In this document: positions 54,744-62,589 of the stretch, piece after piece
Numbering within the stretch: position 1 is the stretch's first letter
How the letters are laid out: each line of letters starts with the position of its first letter
Source: Streptomyces sp. JB150
GTDB lineage: Bacteria > Actinomycetota > Actinomycetes > Streptomycetales > Streptomycetaceae
Length of the DNA stretch: 64,000 nt
Assembly (NCBI RefSeq): GCF_011193355.1
Contig: NZ_CP049780.1
Coordinates: 2,332,556-2,396,555 of the forward strand
Direction: 5' to 3'
Notes under the pieces: generated by a model
Told to the model about the DNA's origin: nothing
Seen by the model: the letters and a program-made list of their open reading frames with translations, nothing else
The model's database searches: none
Program-made: the position numbers and the translations under genes

Positions 54744-55760
54744 TCACCCAGCCGCCGGCACCGCGCCCTCCCCGAAGGCGGCCACGTCGCTGGGCTCCAT
54801 GTCCACACGGAGCCGTACGAACCGCACCGGGTGCCGCCAGGCCCCTCGGTCCTGAGCGGTGTCCACGTCGATCTCCGCGACCAGGCTCGGCTGGACCAGG
54901 ACCACGTCCAGCGGTGCCCGCGACCCCCACGACGTGGTGAACCGCACCCCCTCCCACCGGTGCCCGGGAGAGGCTGGCACCAGCCGCTCGGCCAGCTGCC
55001 CGGCCGCGTCCGGCCGCAGAGGCGTACTCCGTCCGACCGGCCGCAGGGAGCCTGTCTCGTCGAAGCGCCCCAGCACGAGCGTCTGCGGTCGCGCCAGGGT
55101 CCCGGTGATCGCACCGATCACCGCCTCGGTGGTGTCGCGGCGGCGGACCTTGAAGAGCGCGCGGGCGCCCGGCAGGTACCGCTGCTCCGTGCCTCGGATC
55201 ATCAGGCCTTCGACCCCGGGGACCTGCGTCCAGGACGTCAGCCACTCCTGCGCCGTCGCCGGATCGCTCGTCTCCGGGCACAGCGTCCACGGAGGCATCA
55301 GCTCGTAGTCGGTGAAGAGCTGCTCCAGTCGGGCGCGGCGCTCCCCGTACGGCACGTGCAGCAGCTCCTGGCCGCCGGTCTGGAGGAGGTCGAAGACGAT
55401 GAGGTGCGCCGGCAGCTCGGCGGCGAGGCGGGCCGCGGTCCGGCCGCCAGAGACTGCGCGCCGCTGGAGCGCCTCGAACGACATGCGGTCCTCGACCCAC
55501 ACGACCAGCTCGCCGTCGAGGACCAGGCCGTCGGGCAGCTGGTCGGCCGCGCGCACCAGCTCGGGGAAGCGGTCCTGTATGAAGCTGCCCCGACGGGACT
55601 GCAAGAGCACCGGGGCGAGCGGCGGCGACGGGGTGAAGAGCAAAGCCCGGTAGCCGTCGAACTTGGGCTGGAACCGCAGCTCACCCGGCAGCGCGCCGCG
55701 CGGCGGCACACTGTCGCGCGCCTGCGCCAGCATCGGTTCCACCGGCGGCTGGAGCACCAT
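54744..55760 (-). CDS. ATP-dependent DNA ligase
   Basis: A 338-residue ligase. The nucleotidyltransferase motif I is FQPKFDGYR with AMP-accepting Lys33; motif III LDGELVVWVE, motif IV GVEGLMIRG and motif V ALFKVRRR are present, followed by an OB-fold domain (VLGRFDETGSLRPVG). This is the short type without N-terminal DNA-binding or LigD polymerase domains. It lies in the inserted element, transcribed opposite to its neighbours. It could serve phage DNA repair or replication. The chromosome will have its own NAD-dependent ligase. Confidence 0.9.
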   Translation of the reverse strand: MVLQPPVEPMLAQARDSVPPRGALPGELRFQPKFDGYRALLFTPSPPLAPVLLQSRRGSFIQDRFPELVRAADQLPDGLVLDGELVVWVEDRMSFEALQRRAVSGGRTAARLAAELPAHLIVFDLLQTGGQELLHVPYGERRARLEQLFTDYELMPPWTLCPETSDPATAQEWLTSWTQVPGVEGLMIRGTEQRYLPGARALFKVRRRDTTEAVIGAITGTLARPQTLVLGRFDETGSLRPVGRSTPLRPDAAGQLAERLVPASPGHRWEGVRFTTSWGSRAPLDVVLVQPSLVAEIDVDTAQDRGAWRHPVRFVRLRVDMEPSDVAAFGEGAVPAAG

Positions 55761-55825
55761 ACGTCCGGTCTACGGCCCGGCCGCCGACTCCGCGACTCGG
55801 ATCTCCCCATCGGCCAGCGCATTGG

Positions 55826-56524
55826 GTGACCAATCCCCTACTGTCTGCTTTCATCGACGGTGAGGGTGAGGTGAGGATGAGCGACAGGCGGACCCTGTTG
55901 GCCGCACTGCGGTCCTTTCACAAGCGCGAGCAAGCAGCCGCCCACGGCTGGGTACTGGACAGCGACCTGGGCCCCGAGCAACGGCGGGCAGTGAAGTCCG
56001 CAGCGAAGCAGGGTCTTGTGACGTTCGCGTCTATCGAGGAGCGAGCGGCGCTGCCCATGGAACGACGGGTGGCGTGGGCCGCCCGGCTCTCCCCTCTCGG
56101 TCAGGACGTGCTCGCCTACGCGGACGCCGGTCCGGCGCCAGCACCGATCCCCGATCAGCCAGCGCCGGGCGAGCTGCTGGTGCAACTCCGTCCTGCTCAG
56201 ATGGACGCGCTGCGCCAGTACGTCAACCTTGGGGACCGGCTGCACCATCCCCCGGCGAAGGAACTGAGCGAGCGGGTCCGGGCCGCCCGCTTCAGTGGCC
56301 CGGACAACCGGTGGCGACTGATCCTGACACCCGAGCAAATGGCGTCCGTGGCGTACGCGTTCCATCTGCGCTCCCTGGGCGGTTCCGCTGCGGAAGCGAA
56401 CCAGTTCGGCCGGGATTACGGCCTCGTCTACCGGCCGGATCCCACGACCGGCAGACCGAAGCTGATCTCCGTACGGACTGGCCGGTCGATGAGTTATCCA
56501 CAGGCCCGCCTCAAGCAGGCATGA
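55826..56524 (+). CDS. DUF6417 family protein
   Basis: A 232-residue protein. ERRVAWAARLSPLGQDVLAYA with an upstream helical start and ELLVQLRPAQMDALRQYV are the hallmarks of DUF6417, a Streptomyces family without known function. The C-terminal part has TPEQMASVAYAFHLRSLGGS. A winged-helix-like N-terminal half is possible. It may also start at an internal ATG, MSDRRTLLAALRSF at 55877, where AGGTGAGG lies upstream. Same strand as the small gene that follows. Confidence 0.7.
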   Translation: MTNPLLSAFIDGEGEVRMSDRRTLLAALRSFHKREQAAAHGWVLDSDLGPEQRRAVKSAAKQGLVTFASIEERAALPMERRVAWAARLSPLGQDVLAYADAGPAPAPIPDQPAPGELLVQLRPAQMDALRQYVNLGDRLHHPPAKELSERVRAARFSGPDNRWRLILTPEQMASVAYAFHLRSLGGSAAEANQFGRDYGLVYRPDPTTGRPKLISVRTGRSMSYPQARLKQA

Positions 56525-56567
56525 CCGTCGTACGGTGCTTCCCTAGCAGATCACGAGCACGGGGTGC

Positions 56568-56795
56568 GTGATGACGTACAGGGTGGACTTGGTGCCGCGG
56601 GTGGAAGCGGTCCTGGAGGAACTGCCCGAGTCGGGCCACCAGGAGGTCATAGGACTGATCGCCGCCGTGCTCGTGCAGTCGGAGGTGTGGCCGGCGCCTG
56701 GTGGCTGGGACGTAGCCTTCGGGGCGCGGTCGTGGGTGGCCTTCACTACGTACGCGGACGGGATCGAGGTGTACGACGTGGGCTGGGCTGGCTGA
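56568..56795 (+). CDS. small protein, possibly RelE/ParE-like fold
   Basis: A 75-residue protein: MTYRVDLVPRVEAVLEELPE at the start, then two strands DVAFGARSWVAFTTYAD and EVYDVGW. The outline (helix pair followed by a small sheet) is like RelE/ParE toxins, but catalytic residues cannot be recognised and no antitoxin gene is adjacent, so function is open. The 275 bases that follow hold no gene; they include the pair CCATCGCC and GGCGATGG at about 56900 and 56947. Confidence 0.45.
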   Translation: MMTYRVDLVPRVEAVLEELPESGHQEVIGLIAAVLVQSEVWPAPGGWDVAFGARSWVAFTTYADGIEVYDVGWAG

Positions 56796-57072
56796 GCGGC
56801 CATGCAGGCTGTTCAGCTCGGTGCCCCGGCCTGCGACGGGGGGAGCGCGGCCGGGGCACCGATGCAGCGCCCCTGCGTTGCCTCGCGCGAGGGGACGCCC
56901 CATCGCCCCCGGGAGGCGCCGGTACCCGGAAGGGGACGCCGGTGAGGCGATGGAGCGACCACAATGCGCCAAGGTGGCCTGAACGGCAATAGGTTGAGCG
57001 GATGTTTGCGACCCTCTTGACGGCATTCGCCCCACGGTCGTTAGATGGCCGCCCCAAGGCAGGGGGGTTGAA

Positions 57073-57387
57073 ATGCGCCACGAAGTCCACCGTGTTCCCA
57101 GCCAGCCGCCGTGCGCGCGATGCGGCGCCGATGAAGTGATCGTCAGTGGGCAGATGCCCGTCACCGACGCGTTCGGGCAACCGGTCGTCATCCAGCTCTG
57201 TCGGCTGTGCGACGCCGACGCAGCCGCTGGGGGCCCGCTGGTGAAGTTCTTCCGTGAGGGCGGCGGTCATGACCCGGCGCGGATGGAAGAGGCCTCCGAG
57301 CTGATGCTCGCCTGGCAGGAGGAAGCCATGGCCGCGCGCGGATTCAGGAGGATGCCCATGCCGGGGGGCGGGCCGAGCCTCAACTGA
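57073..57387 (+). CDS. DUF6300 family zinc-ribbon protein
   Basis: A 104-residue protein with a zinc ribbon: CARCGAD, then a loop MPVTDAFGQPVVIQLCRLCD, giving two CxxC pairs. This matches DUF6300, small Streptomyces proteins of unknown function. The C-terminal half is helical (ARMEEASELMLAWQEEAMAA). It ends at a strong terminator before the phage lysis genes. Confidence 0.72.
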   Translation: MRHEVHRVPSQPPCARCGADEVIVSGQMPVTDAFGQPVVIQLCRLCDADAAAGGPLVKFFREGGGHDPARMEEASELMLAWQEEAMAARGFRRMPMPGGGPSLN

Positions 57388-57410
57388 ACCGGCGCTGCTC
57401 CGGGCACGCC

Positions 57411-57459
57411 GAAGAGCCCCCGCCGTCGGCCCATCAGGGCGGACGGCGGGGGCTTCTTG
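57411..57459. terminator. bidirectional terminator at end of phage lysis genes
   Basis: A perfect 12-bp inverted repeat (GCCCCCGCCGTC at 57416-57427, complement at 57442-57453), loop of 14 bases, followed by TTCTT on the plus strand. It stands between the plus-strand DUF6300 gene and the end of the minus-strand late operon. Confidence 0.8.
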
Positions 57460-57461
57460 CT

Positions 57462-57815
57462 TCAGCGGGTGACGATGAGGCCGATGACGCTGGCGAGCAG
57501 GGCGCCAATGGTGGCCAGTGCGCCGAGCACCGGCAGGGGGAAGCGGCGCTCCTCCAGGGCCTCGACCTTCGCTCGGAGGGGCCTGACCTCCTCGTCTCGG
57601 ATCTTCTGGAGTTCCCCTTCCATGTCGGCCCTCAGCTGGCGGACGTGCGCGTCGGTGTCGGCGCGCAGCTGCCGGACATCTGCGGTGTTGCGGTCCGTGC
57701 GCTCGACGAGGACTCCGAGGGTGCCCTTGATCTGCTCCAGGCCCGTGTGGATCTCCCCTCGTAGCTGAGCGATCTCGACCGCGATGTTGGTCGTCGGGTC
57801 CGGGGCCGCGGTCAT
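57462..57815 (-). CDS. coiled-coil protein with C-terminal membrane helix (phage lysis module)
   Basis: A 117-residue protein. A long coiled coil (about 15-85, with regular LRAD/VRQ heptads such as HVRQLRADMEGELQ) ends in a single transmembrane helix (PVLGALATIGALLASVIGLIV) at the C-terminus. Proteins of this plan follow the holin in many actinophages and may be second holins or spanin-like lysis helpers. The start overlaps the holin-like gene. Confidence 0.72.
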   Translation of the reverse strand: MTAAPDPTTNIAVEIAQLRGEIHTGLEQIKGTLGVLVERTDRNTADVRQLRADTDAHVRQLRADMEGELQKIRDEEVRPLRAKVEALEERRFPLPVLGALATIGALLASVIGLIVTR

Positions 57816-57997
57816 GCCGGGTCCTTCGGCTCCCGGTTCGGCACCCGCCATACGGCCCCGAGCGCGCCCAGCGCGACCAGCAGGGCGGTGACGCCCTCGG
57901 CTTGCGTGACAACGCCGTCCTGCATCGCGGTCCCCAGGGATCCGCCGCCGGCGACGATGGCGGCGACGAACGCCTTGGCGTAGCGAGACACCCTCAT
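57812..57997 (-). CDS. putative holin
   Basis: A 61-residue protein with two hydrophobic stretches (about 8-24, AKAFVAAIVAGGGSLG, and 35-52, GVTALLVALGALGAVW), a glycine-rich hinge and charged ends. Size, topology and position directly after the endolysin fit a small phage holin, which forms lesions in the membrane so endolysin can reach the wall. It overlaps the downstream coiled-coil gene by four bases. Confidence 0.75.
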   Translation of the reverse strand: MRVSRYAKAFVAAIVAGGGSLGTAMQDGVVTQAEGVTALLVALGALGAVWRVPNREPKDPA

Positions 57998-58000
57998 GTG

Positions 58001-59002
58001 TCAGCCCTCCCCAGTGGTGATGTCCAGGTGCACGGTGACCTCGTCAGCGAGGGCCTCTCGTACGGCCGCGGCAAGCGCCTGCGGAGAGAGCTGCGCGGCG
58101 AGCTGCTTCAGGACGGCAACTGCTTCCCGGCTGTGCTCGGCGGTCGTCTGGAGCGTGTACTTGGGGGTCCAGGTCTTGTTCTGCTCGTAGTCCGCGTTGG
58201 CGTACGGGGGCCGGGCGGCGGGGATGACGTCGCGGCTCCAGATACGGTCGAGGTCGCCGTTCTCCAGCGCGCCGCCTCCGGCGAGCAGCTTCGCCACCAC
58301 GGCGTCAGCGACACGCCTCACGTCGTCTTCGGTCAGGGCCACGTCGTCCTCCTGGTCGGGGTTCCAGTTCGGCGGGTGCTTCAGGCGCTCGGCGACGCGG
58401 GCGCGGAGGGTGGGCATGCGGACGTCGGCGCCGCCCGGCGCGGGGCGCGGGTCGACCTTGCCGGGCTGCCACTCCATGTGCCCGATGGTTGACGTGTGCG
58501 CGCTGCCGTCGGTCTGGCCCCAGCCGTGCGCGCGACACAGGGCGGCGGACGCGCGGACGATCGCGTCGACCTGCGCGGCGGGCCACGGGTCCTGGCCGTC
58601 GCCCAGGTTCTCGCACTCGAAGCCGTAGAAGTGCCGGTTGCCGTCCGTGCTCGCCTCGTTGTCGGCGGGCAGCGCTCGCTCGTCAATCACCGCGCGGAGC
58701 ACGTCGGGGTCGCCGGCGCCGGCGTGGTTGGCGCGGCCGTAGCCGACGAGGTGGATGCGGCCGTCCTTGGTGATGACGCCGTGGCACAGCGGGCCCGGCA
58801 GGTTGGTGTAGCCCGTGCGGCAGAGTTCGACGGTGCGGGCGCTGCCGGAGGTGACGGTGTGGTGGATCATCACGCCGTGCACGGGACCCCAGGCGCCGGC
58901 CTGGTTGCGGTTGTGGTTGCGCCAGTCGCCGACCTCGACGACCGTGCAGCCTTCGTCACGCAGTGCCTGAAGGAAGCGTGCTGCGGTGAGCGGGGTGGCC
59001 AT
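58001..59002 (-). CDS. phage endolysin, N-acetylmuramoyl-L-alanine amidase
   Basis: A 333-residue cell wall hydrolase. The amidase_2 (T7 lysozyme/PGRP) domain covers about 1-190: zinc ligands in VMIHHTVTSG, GRANHAG and IGHMEWQPGKVDP, with the NAG-MurNAc binding loop HFYGFECENLGD between. It cuts the bond between MurNAc and L-alanine. No signal peptide, as expected for an endolysin that depends on a holin. The C-terminal 140 residues are helical and may bind the cell wall. The ATG overlaps the stop of the upstream phage gene. Confidence 0.93.
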   Translation of the reverse strand: MATPLTAARFLQALRDEGCTVVEVGDWRNHNRNQAGAWGPVHGVMIHHTVTSGSARTVELCRTGYTNLPGPLCHGVITKDGRIHLVGYGRANHAGAGDPDVLRAVIDERALPADNEASTDGNRHFYGFECENLGDGQDPWPAAQVDAIVRASAALCRAHGWGQTDGSAHTSTIGHMEWQPGKVDPRPAPGGADVRMPTLRARVAERLKHPPNWNPDQEDDVALTEDDVRRVADAVVAKLLAGGGALENGDLDRIWSRDVIPAARPPYANADYEQNKTWTPKYTLQTTAEHSREAVAVLKQLAAQLSPQALAAAVREALADEVTVHLDITTGEG

Positions 59003-59274
59003 CACGCACGCTCCGGCCACGACCAGGTGCCGGGCTCTTTGCCCTGGTGGCGGGAGGTCGCCCAGTGGGTGCCCTCACCGTCCAGCAGCACCTTGAGGTT
59101 GCAGACGTCGGCCGGGTTGCCGGTGAAGTTGCGGACGATGACGGCCGGGTAGCGGTCGCCCTCGCGCACGTAGTTGCCGTTCAGGCCGTGGTGGTGGCGC
59201 TGCTGGGTTATGTGCCGTGCGTCGTCCTCCGTCAGCCGGTACAGGACGATGCGCCCAGGCGTCGGTGCGGGCAT
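59002..59274 (-). CDS. small phage accessory protein
   Basis: A 90-residue protein (GRIVLYRLTEDDARHITQQR, YPAVIVRNFTG, CNLKVLLDGEGTHWATSR). Similar short proteins precede the endolysin in actinophages; their role is not known. The fold seems to be small and beta-rich, and the motif GTHWATS with a tail rich in charged residues is conserved. The start at MPAPTPGR has a free position 20 bases after the preceding gene; the stop overlaps the amidase start. Confidence 0.7.
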   Translation of the reverse strand: MPAPTPGRIVLYRLTEDDARHITQQRHHHGLNGNYVREGDRYPAVIVRNFTGNPADVCNLKVLLDGEGTHWATSRHQGKEPGTWSWPERA

Positions 59275-59294
59275 GATCAGCTCCGATCGGGGGG

Positions 59295-59792
59295 TCAGGC
59301 CGCGGCTTCGTAGACGAACGTCATGCGCAGCTGGGCGGTGTCTGCGAGGGTCTCGGGGCGGGTGGCGTTCATGAAGTCGATGCGGGTGTCCGTGGTCGAG
59401 CGGGCGAAGTGCGCGGACAGCGTCGTCGCGTTCGGGGAGATGACCGTCTGGCCGCCCCACCGGGCGGTGCCGAGGAGCTGAGCGGAGCCGACGTAGGTGG
59501 CGCCGGCGTTGGCGGCCTGGAACGGGATGGTCCAGTTGTAGTTGCCGCTGCCGTACGTGGTGGTGCTGCCCATGATCTGGTTGATGTGGGTGATGACCGT
59601 GCGGCCGATCTTCATGTGGCGGCCGGTCAGCGTGCCGTTGCCCAGTGACGGGTTGGTAGTGCTGGCGGTCCAGATGGGGTTGTACGTCGTCCACGCCGCG
59701 AACATCGAGTTGAACTGGTCGCGGATCTCAGTGTTGAGCTGCGCGGCGGTGACGACCTCGCCCACGACCCACGTCCTCGGCGCGAACGTCAC
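59295..59792 (-). CDS. phage minor structural protein, possibly tail-associated
   Basis: A 165-residue beta-rich protein. The beginning MTFAPRTWVVGEVVTAAQLN is typical of short tail-fibre/decoration proteins of actinophages, where the phrase 'RTWVVGEVVTA...LN' starts the protein. The rest contains many Thr/Asn and Gly residues, with strands such as NYNWTIPFQAANAGATYVG. It overlaps the upstream gene (GTGA). Role in host binding or decoration is inferred from place and composition. Confidence 0.75.
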   Translation of the reverse strand: MTFAPRTWVVGEVVTAAQLNTEIRDQFNSMFAAWTTYNPIWTASTTNPSLGNGTLTGRHMKIGRTVITHINQIMGSTTTYGSGNYNWTIPFQAANAGATYVGSAQLLGTARWGGQTVISPNATTLSAHFARSTTDTRIDFMNATRPETLADTAQLRMTFVYEAAA

Positions 59793-60265
59793 GGTGCTCC
59801 CCCGGCCAGCGCCTCGCGGACGGCTTCCTCGACGGGCTGGGGTGCAGTGCCAGACTCGTCCCCGTCGGGCGGCCGGTTCCAGGGGTTGGGGTCGTCGTCC
59901 TGCCACCAGAACCGCTCGGACGGGAGGTCGCTGGCGACCGCGGCCTCGGCAGCCGCGGTGTCCTCCGGGAATGCGACGACGAACCAGCCCGCGCCGCACT
60001 CGGGGCACGCGAACCGCGGGTCCGTCGGTGTGACGACCTGAGCCGAGCCGCACGGGCAGTCCGCCACCCAGCGGCCGGCGTCGATCCGCGCCCACAGTTT
60101 GATACCCAGCAGGGTGCCGGACGGCGCCTCGATGCGGCGCTGCTGCCGCATCTCGTACCAGCGCAGGCACAGCTCGGCCGGTGGCACCAGAGCCCACTCG
60201 TCAGGGCGCAGTGGTGGGGGCGGCAGGTAGAAGTGCTCCGCCCGCTGCACGGGTATGTCCGGCAC
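59789..60265 (-). CDS. phage protein with zinc-ribbon, unknown
   Basis: A 158-residue protein: PPPLRPDEWALVPPAELCLR, a helix, then a zinc ribbon (DCPCGSA ... FACPECGAGW), then an acidic Pro-rich tail. It is encoded between two tail genes, so it may be a structural or tail assembly protein. The family is not recognised. Confidence 0.6.
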   Translation of the reverse strand: MPDIPVQRAEHFYLPPPPLRPDEWALVPPAELCLRWYEMRQQRRIEAPSGTLLGIKLWARIDAGRWVADCPCGSAQVVTPTDPRFACPECGAGWFVVAFPEDTAAAEAAVASDLPSERFWWQDDDPNPWNRPPDGDESGTAPQPVEEAVREALAGGAP

Positions 60266-60278
60266 CGGCTCGCTCCTC

Positions 60279-62573
60279 TCAGTAGGCCAGGCGCGTCGTG
60301 GATCCGAGCACGCTGTAGGTGGGGTCGTCGAGGAACCACACGCTGTCGGTCTGTGCGCGGGACGTGTGGAAGTCGAGCAGGTGCTGACCTGCTGAGATCC
60401 GCTCGCTGTACCCCTCGACGACGAGGGTTGCTGTCGGCGCCGGCGCCTGGTCGGGCAGGCTGGTCAGCCCGATCACGGTGGACACGTCGGCGTCCAGCAG
60501 GGCCCGGTAGGTGGTCAGGGGCAGCGAGTACGCCTGGACCGGCACCTGGCGGATCTCCGGTGGTGGGTCCGCGTACCGGCTGACGAGCCAGTTCGAGGCG
60601 TCCGCCACGGAGTTGTCGCTGGTCTTCAGTAGCGTGAGGTTCCGCGGCTTTGGCCCGTAGGTGTCGACGGCGGCCTGGTTGACGATCCGCTGGGTGGCGC
60701 CTTCCGGCCTGGACGCCACCACGGTGTTGACCATCTTCTGGTCGTCGTCGAGCAGGTCCAGGTCGTCGGTCTCCAGGTCGGCGAAGGCCAGCGTCACCGC
60801 TGGCGTGGGGTTGTAGCGGAGTCCTCTGGATTGGAAGACCAGGCCGACCGAGGCGCGTGAGGCGAGCAGCTTGCCGCTCTCCGTGGTTTCGATCTCTCGC
60901 ATGTGCGTCAGCGCGGACTGGCCGAGCTGGGCCTGGCTGGCCATCGGATCGAACGTTGACCCCTGGGTAGTGACGGAGAGACCGACGTAGGACGCGATGC
61001 GGGCCATGCGCGCCGACGCGGACTCTCCGACGTGCGCGGTGGTGCCGGTGGTGTAGTGCCCGGCGAGTTCGGTCGCCGTGATCGACCGGCAGTAGACGGC
61101 GACGTGCGAGATCGTCCCGGACCACAGGCGGGTGCCCGCGTAGCCGCCGACGGTGAGCATCCGCATGTCGGTGCCGTTGTAGGCGAACAGGTTGTACGTC
61201 GTGCCGTCGATGACAAGGTCGTTGGTGAACTCGTTGTAGACGAGGTGGTGGAGCTTGCCGTCGGCGAGGTTCGGGGTGGGGAACACGTAGGTCTGGGTGC
61301 CGTTGCCGCCCTGGTCCTTCTCCAGGGCGAGCTTGCCGGTGCCGGACTCCAGCAGGACCACGACGCGGGTGGAGGCGTCGGTCGAAGCGAGCGCCAGGAG
61401 CACGCGCCCGTTGGTCGACGTGGAGAACCACGCCTCGATGCGCGCCCGGAAGTTCACGTTGGCGTCGACCATGGACTGCCCCAGGTCGGCCGACAGGTAC
61501 TTCCCCGCGGACGTGGACGACGGTGTGAACACCGGTGCGGGGCAGCTGTTCGGGCCCGTCCCGGCCGCGAAGTCCAGGGTGCCGCCGGTGCCCGCCTGGG
61601 TGACTGCGAGGGTGCCGACTCCCGCCGTGCCAGACAGGTCGCCAGCGCTCGCCGCATCGGATGCCTCGGTCAGCGGGTAGTACGCGGTGGGCCTGTCCAG
61701 GAGGACCTCCTGCGACAGCATCGGCAGCAGCTCCCGCTCCAGGTCGCTCCACTTGAACACGTCCGTGCAGGTGACGGTCACCTTGGATTGCAGGCCCTGC
61801 CACTTGACGGGCCAGGAGTTGACCATGCCGACGTAGCGGGGGTGGATCTGCGCGCCGTCGACCAGCGTCTCCGCCGACGGCATGCTCCCCTCCTCCACCT
61901 GCACGCCGTCGATCCACACCTGGTGACCGGCCGTCGGGGTGGTGAAGGAGCGCACGCCGATCACGTGCTGAGGAGCGGTCGCCGTGAACGTCACCTGAAT
62001 GCGCTGCCAGGTGTCGGTGAGCGTCGAGGCGGCGCCGTCGGCGACACCTCCGACCCGCAGGTGCACGTGGGTGCCGCCCGCCGGGACCCACACCCACGCG
62101 CTCGCGGTGTAGGTGGCGCCGATGTCCAGGCCGTACACCGTGGTGTGCGCGGTCTGCCCGCTCACCCCGACGCCGCCGAAGGTCAGCAGCATGCTCTGGG
62201 TGCCGACCTTCGCGCGCGCCGTGGACGGGTCGATCGTGGGGGTCGCCGACTTCGACCAGTCCGCGAGACCGCTCTCGAACGAGGGGTTCGTGATCAAGTT
62301 GCGGTCTGCGGTGACGACGCGCAGCCTGATCGGCACGTTCTTCTTGACGTTCGGGTAATACGGCGACGTCGTCCGGTCGGACGTGAACCGCCCGTCCGCG
62401 TTGTCGAGGACCAGTGACGCCGTGCCAGGCTGCGTCTCCGAGAGTTCGTCCTGGGCGCCGCGCTCGATGCTGACCCCGGCGAGCATGTCGACGTACTGGG
62501 TGATGTCCGTCCACACCGGCGAGGCGGAGGTGATGCTGTAGCCGAAGGCCACCTCAGCGATCAGCCGCACCAC
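60279..62573 (-). CDS. phage tail protein with carbohydrate-binding-like domains
   Basis: A 764-residue minor tail/baseplate protein. The N-terminal 95 residues resemble distal tail proteins (ITQYVDMLAGVSIERGAQDE, ASLVLDNADGRF). A CBM4/9-like jelly roll follows (about 95-235; NLITNPSFESGLADWSKS). After a linker comes a LamG/concanavalin-like domain (about 300-480; FRARIEAWFSTSTNGRVLLA, HHLVYNEFTNDLVIDGT). The C-terminal third is tail-like. The two sugar-binding-like domains suggest adhesion to host surface polymers. It follows the tape measure gene by 16 bases. Confidence 0.85.
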   Translation of the reverse strand: MVRLIAEVAFGYSITSASPVWTDITQYVDMLAGVSIERGAQDELSETQPGTASLVLDNADGRFTSDRTTSPYYPNVKKNVPIRLRVVTADRNLITNPSFESGLADWSKSATPTIDPSTARAKVGTQSMLLTFGGVGVSGQTAHTTVYGLDIGATYTASAWVWVPAGGTHVHLRVGGVADGAASTLTDTWQRIQVTFTATAPQHVIGVRSFTTPTAGHQVWIDGVQVEEGSMPSAETLVDGAQIHPRYVGMVNSWPVKWQGLQSKVTVTCTDVFKWSDLERELLPMLSQEVLLDRPTAYYPLTEASDAASAGDLSGTAGVGTLAVTQAGTGGTLDFAAGTGPNSCPAPVFTPSSTSAGKYLSADLGQSMVDANVNFRARIEAWFSTSTNGRVLLALASTDASTRVVVLLESGTGKLALEKDQGGNGTQTYVFPTPNLADGKLHHLVYNEFTNDLVIDGTTYNLFAYNGTDMRMLTVGGYAGTRLWSGTISHVAVYCRSITATELAGHYTTGTTAHVGESASARMARIASYVGLSVTTQGSTFDPMASQAQLGQSALTHMREIETTESGKLLASRASVGLVFQSRGLRYNPTPAVTLAFADLETDDLDLLDDDQKMVNTVVASRPEGATQRIVNQAAVDTYGPKPRNLTLLKTSDNSVADASNWLVSRYADPPPEIRQVPVQAYSLPLTTYRALLDADVSTVIGLTSLPDQAPAPTATLVVEGYSERISAGQHLLDFHTSRAQTDSVWFLDDPTYSVLGSTTRLAY

Positions 62574-62589
62574 GCGTCCCTCCCCCCTC

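Noticed and set aside
54744..55760. DNA ligase as part of a bacterial non-homologous end-joining set
   Set aside because: No ku gene or LigD polymerase/nuclease domain nearby; phage-like context is the simpler reading.
59728..62514. A 928-codon open frame overlapping the tail gene
   Set aside because: Arg/His/Pro-rich translation without domains; the 764-residue frame in the same place shows clear tail-protein features and correct neighbours.
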